The notes below the pieces were generated by a model. The model was not told where the DNA came from. It worked only from the letters and a program-made list of their open reading frames with translations, and did not search any database. Position numbers and translations under genes: made by a program. A stretch of DNA of 64,000 nucleotides from an uncultured Clostridia bacterium (GTDB lineage Bacteria > Bacillota > Clostridia > Lachnospirales > Cellulosilyticaceae), in assembly GCA_937921505.1 (NCBI GenBank), contig CAKZUB010000068.1, positions 1 to 64,000 on the forward strand, in the 5' to 3' direction. Below, piece by piece: positions 63,139 to 64,000 of this stretch; position 1 is the stretch's first letter, and each line of letters opens with the position of its first letter.

Positions 63139-63525
63139 ATGGAAGAGAAAGTATTAATCATCTTACAAGACATACAAAGTAAGATAGGATCTATGGAAAA
63201 CAAAATGGATTCTATGGAAAGCAAGATAGGATCTATGGAGAGCAAGATAGGATCTATGGAAAGCAAGATGGATTCTATGGAGAGCAAGATTGGATCTATG
63301 GATACTGAGATAAAAGGAATAAAGGTGCAGCTAGGTGAGCATGGACAAATTCTAAAGGCTTTAGAGCACTCGCTAGCGGTTAATAATGCAAAGCAAGAAG
63401 TAATGGAGAATGACATTGCTCATATTAAAGGAGATGTAGCAGCCATTAGAAACGACCTATGTTTTGTTGAACAAGCTACTGCTAAAAATTGGAATGATAT
63501 AGCACATCTAAAGGCTATTAAATAA
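63139..63525 (+). CDS. Heptad-repeat coiled-coil protein
   Basis: This is a 128-aa protein. Residues about 10-60 are near-perfect heptads (SMESKIG), encoded by six 21-bp repeats, then a second coiled-coil-like part (GIKVQLGEHGQILKALEHSL, HIKGDVAAIRNDL). Similar proteins are common in Firmicutes as small helical accessory proteins of unknown function. The ATG at 63139 is preferred because GGGAG at 63126-63130 is 8 nt upstream; the ATG at 63133 is only 2 nt away. A terminator follows. Confidence 0.72.
   Translation: MEEKVLIILQDIQSKIGSMENKMDSMESKIGSMESKIGSMESKMDSMESKIGSMDTEIKGIKVQLGEHGQILKALEHSLAVNNAKQEVMENDIAHIKGDVAAIRNDLCFVEQATAKNWNDIAHLKAIK
63178..63303 (+). repeat. 21-bp tandem repeat in coiled-coil gene
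   Basis: Six units of AGCAAGATAGGATCTATGGA plus one base, in frame, each giving seven residues. Unit variants (GGATTC/GGATCT) are interspersed. Repeat number can vary by slippage without loss of frame. Confidence 0.9.
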
Positions 63526-63530
63526 AGAAA

Positions 63531-63578
63531 ACACAAAAGAGGATGTCTCTAGATGATGAGATATCCTCTTTTTGTGTG
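63531..63578 (+). terminator. Rho-independent terminator
   Basis: ACACAAAAGAGGAT (63531-63544) pairs with ATCCTCTTTTTGTGT (63563-63577). It begins 5 nt after the coiled-coil gene. An internal T run is part of the stem. Confidence 0.7.
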
Positions 63579-63585
63579 CTGTTTT

Positions 63586-63633
63586 GGGGACGGTTCTCTA
63601 ATATTGGAACACCAATATTGGAGAACCGTCCCC
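63586..63633. repeat. 48-bp hairpin with GGGGACGGTTCTC arms
   Basis: Two 22-base arms (63586-63607 and 63612-63633) are complementary with one T-G pair, separated by a 4-base loop. The arms start GGGGACGGTTCTC, as in the repeats at 41290 and 60680. Confidence 0.8.
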
Positions 63634-63702
63634 AGGTCTTTAGGGAAACTTCTTGCTCGTAACATATATCTAAGTGAATACCCACTAAAGGAGGTGAGAA
63701 AT

Positions 63703-63897
63703 ATGGCAGTAACAGCAGAGGTGAAAGGCGTTAAGTTAATCTTAAAGTTAAGCAAAGGTTCACAAACGATCTCTAACTGCAGCCAAGGTGCAACCAATGA
63801 TGCACTTTATGACATAGGCAGTGCAGTAGCTGGTTTGCAAAAGGAAGAAGTGACAAACTTTAGCAAAGTAGTAGAGACCATTCTGATCAAAGAGTAA
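63703..63897 (+). CDS. DUF1659 domain protein
   Basis: This is a 64-aa protein: AVTAEVKGVKLILKLSKGSQ, ANDALYDIGSAVAGLQ-like phrase (TNDALYDIGSAVAGLQKEEV) and VVETILIKE match DUF1659 small proteins. AAAGGAGGTGAGAA precedes the ATG at 63703. It is followed 37 nt later by a DUF2922 gene; such pairs occur together in many Firmicutes. No function is established. Confidence 0.78.
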   Translation: MAVTAEVKGVKLILKLSKGSQTISNCSQGATNDALYDIGSAVAGLQKEEVTNFSKVVETILIKE

Positions 63898-63934
63898 TTG
63901 ATCAGGCAAATACCAAGTGAAAGGAGGGATACTT

Positions 63935-64000
63935 ATGGCAGAAATTACAAAGAAAGCGCTTGTACTTACTTTTAAGACAGCTGGTAATAAAGAAGTAAGC
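63935..64000 (+). CDS. DUF2922 protein, 5' end only
   Basis: The frame from the ATG at 63935 begins MAEITKKALVLTFKTAGNKE and continues past the window edge. VLTFKTAGNKEV is the DUF2922 pattern. AGGAGGG lies upstream. Only 22 codons are visible. Confidence 0.72.
   Translation, partial: MAEITKKALVLTFKTAGNKEVS

Noticed and set aside
63178-63303. 21-bp repeats as a CRISPR or iteron array
   Set aside because: Units are coding and contiguous; no replication gene is near.

Overview
The window is low-GC, AT-rich DNA with strong GGAGG-type ribosome binding sites. It carries S-layer-homology (SLH) anchored proteins, a DUF6273/copper-amine-oxidase-like stalk protein, a ComK-like regulator and a DUF1659/DUF2922 pair. 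Together these suggest a Gram-positive clostridium, probably Lachnospirales, and a Cellulosilyticum-like organism would fit. The genus is inference from gene style only. No rRNA, tRNA or CRISPR array was found by reading.

Region 1 (about 0.2-38 kb) is a large surface-polysaccharide locus. It opens with a divergent polyprenyl-phosphate sugar-1-phosphate transferase and an O-antigen ligase-like protein. RmlA and RmlB lie at the front and RmlD and RmlC at the far end, so the locus brackets a complete dTDP-L-rhamnose pathway. Between them are an ABC exporter (Wzm/Wzt type), a radical SAM/SPASM protein, two methyltransferases, a three-domain glycosyltransferase, nucleotide-sugar epimerases, a membrane sulfatase/phosphotransferase-like protein, a very large GT-C-like membrane protein, GT2 glycosyltransferases, a paired SMR-type flippase, an FAD enzyme and GalU. 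The likely flow is lipid-linked initiation, cytoplasmic extension and modification, ABC export, then outer-face modification and ligation. galU carries an apparent one-base frameshift.

The locus is interrupted at 23.5-28.1 kb by a nested pair of mobile elements. An IS4-family transposase gene has been split by a recombinase-in-trio (RIT) element: three tandem tyrosine recombinases flanked by perfect 32-bp terminal inverted repeats.

Region 2 (about 38-50.3 kb) is accessory and decaying. It holds a secreted stalk protein, a GH26-like glycosidase gene broken by two in-frame TGA codons, a middle-deleted second copy of that gene, remnants of rfbC, fic, DUF4160 and IS30 genes, a 907-aa SLH surface protein, an Rpn-type nuclease, nucleotidyltransferase/HEPN-type pairs and a YefM/YoeB-type toxin-antitoxin pair. 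Several accessory genes share a GGGTATACT promoter-like motif, and four copies of one terminator hairpin are scattered here.

Region 3 (50.4-59.6 kb) is an AAA-type ATPase followed by a compact operon: GrpE-like, Hsp70 (DnaK-like), TPR, J-domain/TPR/SEC-C, SNF2 helicase and SWIM zinc-finger protein. This chaperone plus helicase arrangement is the best candidate for an undescribed functional system.

Region 4 (59.8-64 kb) has a third nucleotidyltransferase/HEPN pair, small ORFs, a ComK-like regulator with a near-consensus LexA box at its promoter, a divergent sigma-70 family factor, a heptad-repeat coiled-coil protein, a long perfect-looking hairpin, and the start of a DUF1659/DUF2922 pair that runs off the right edge.
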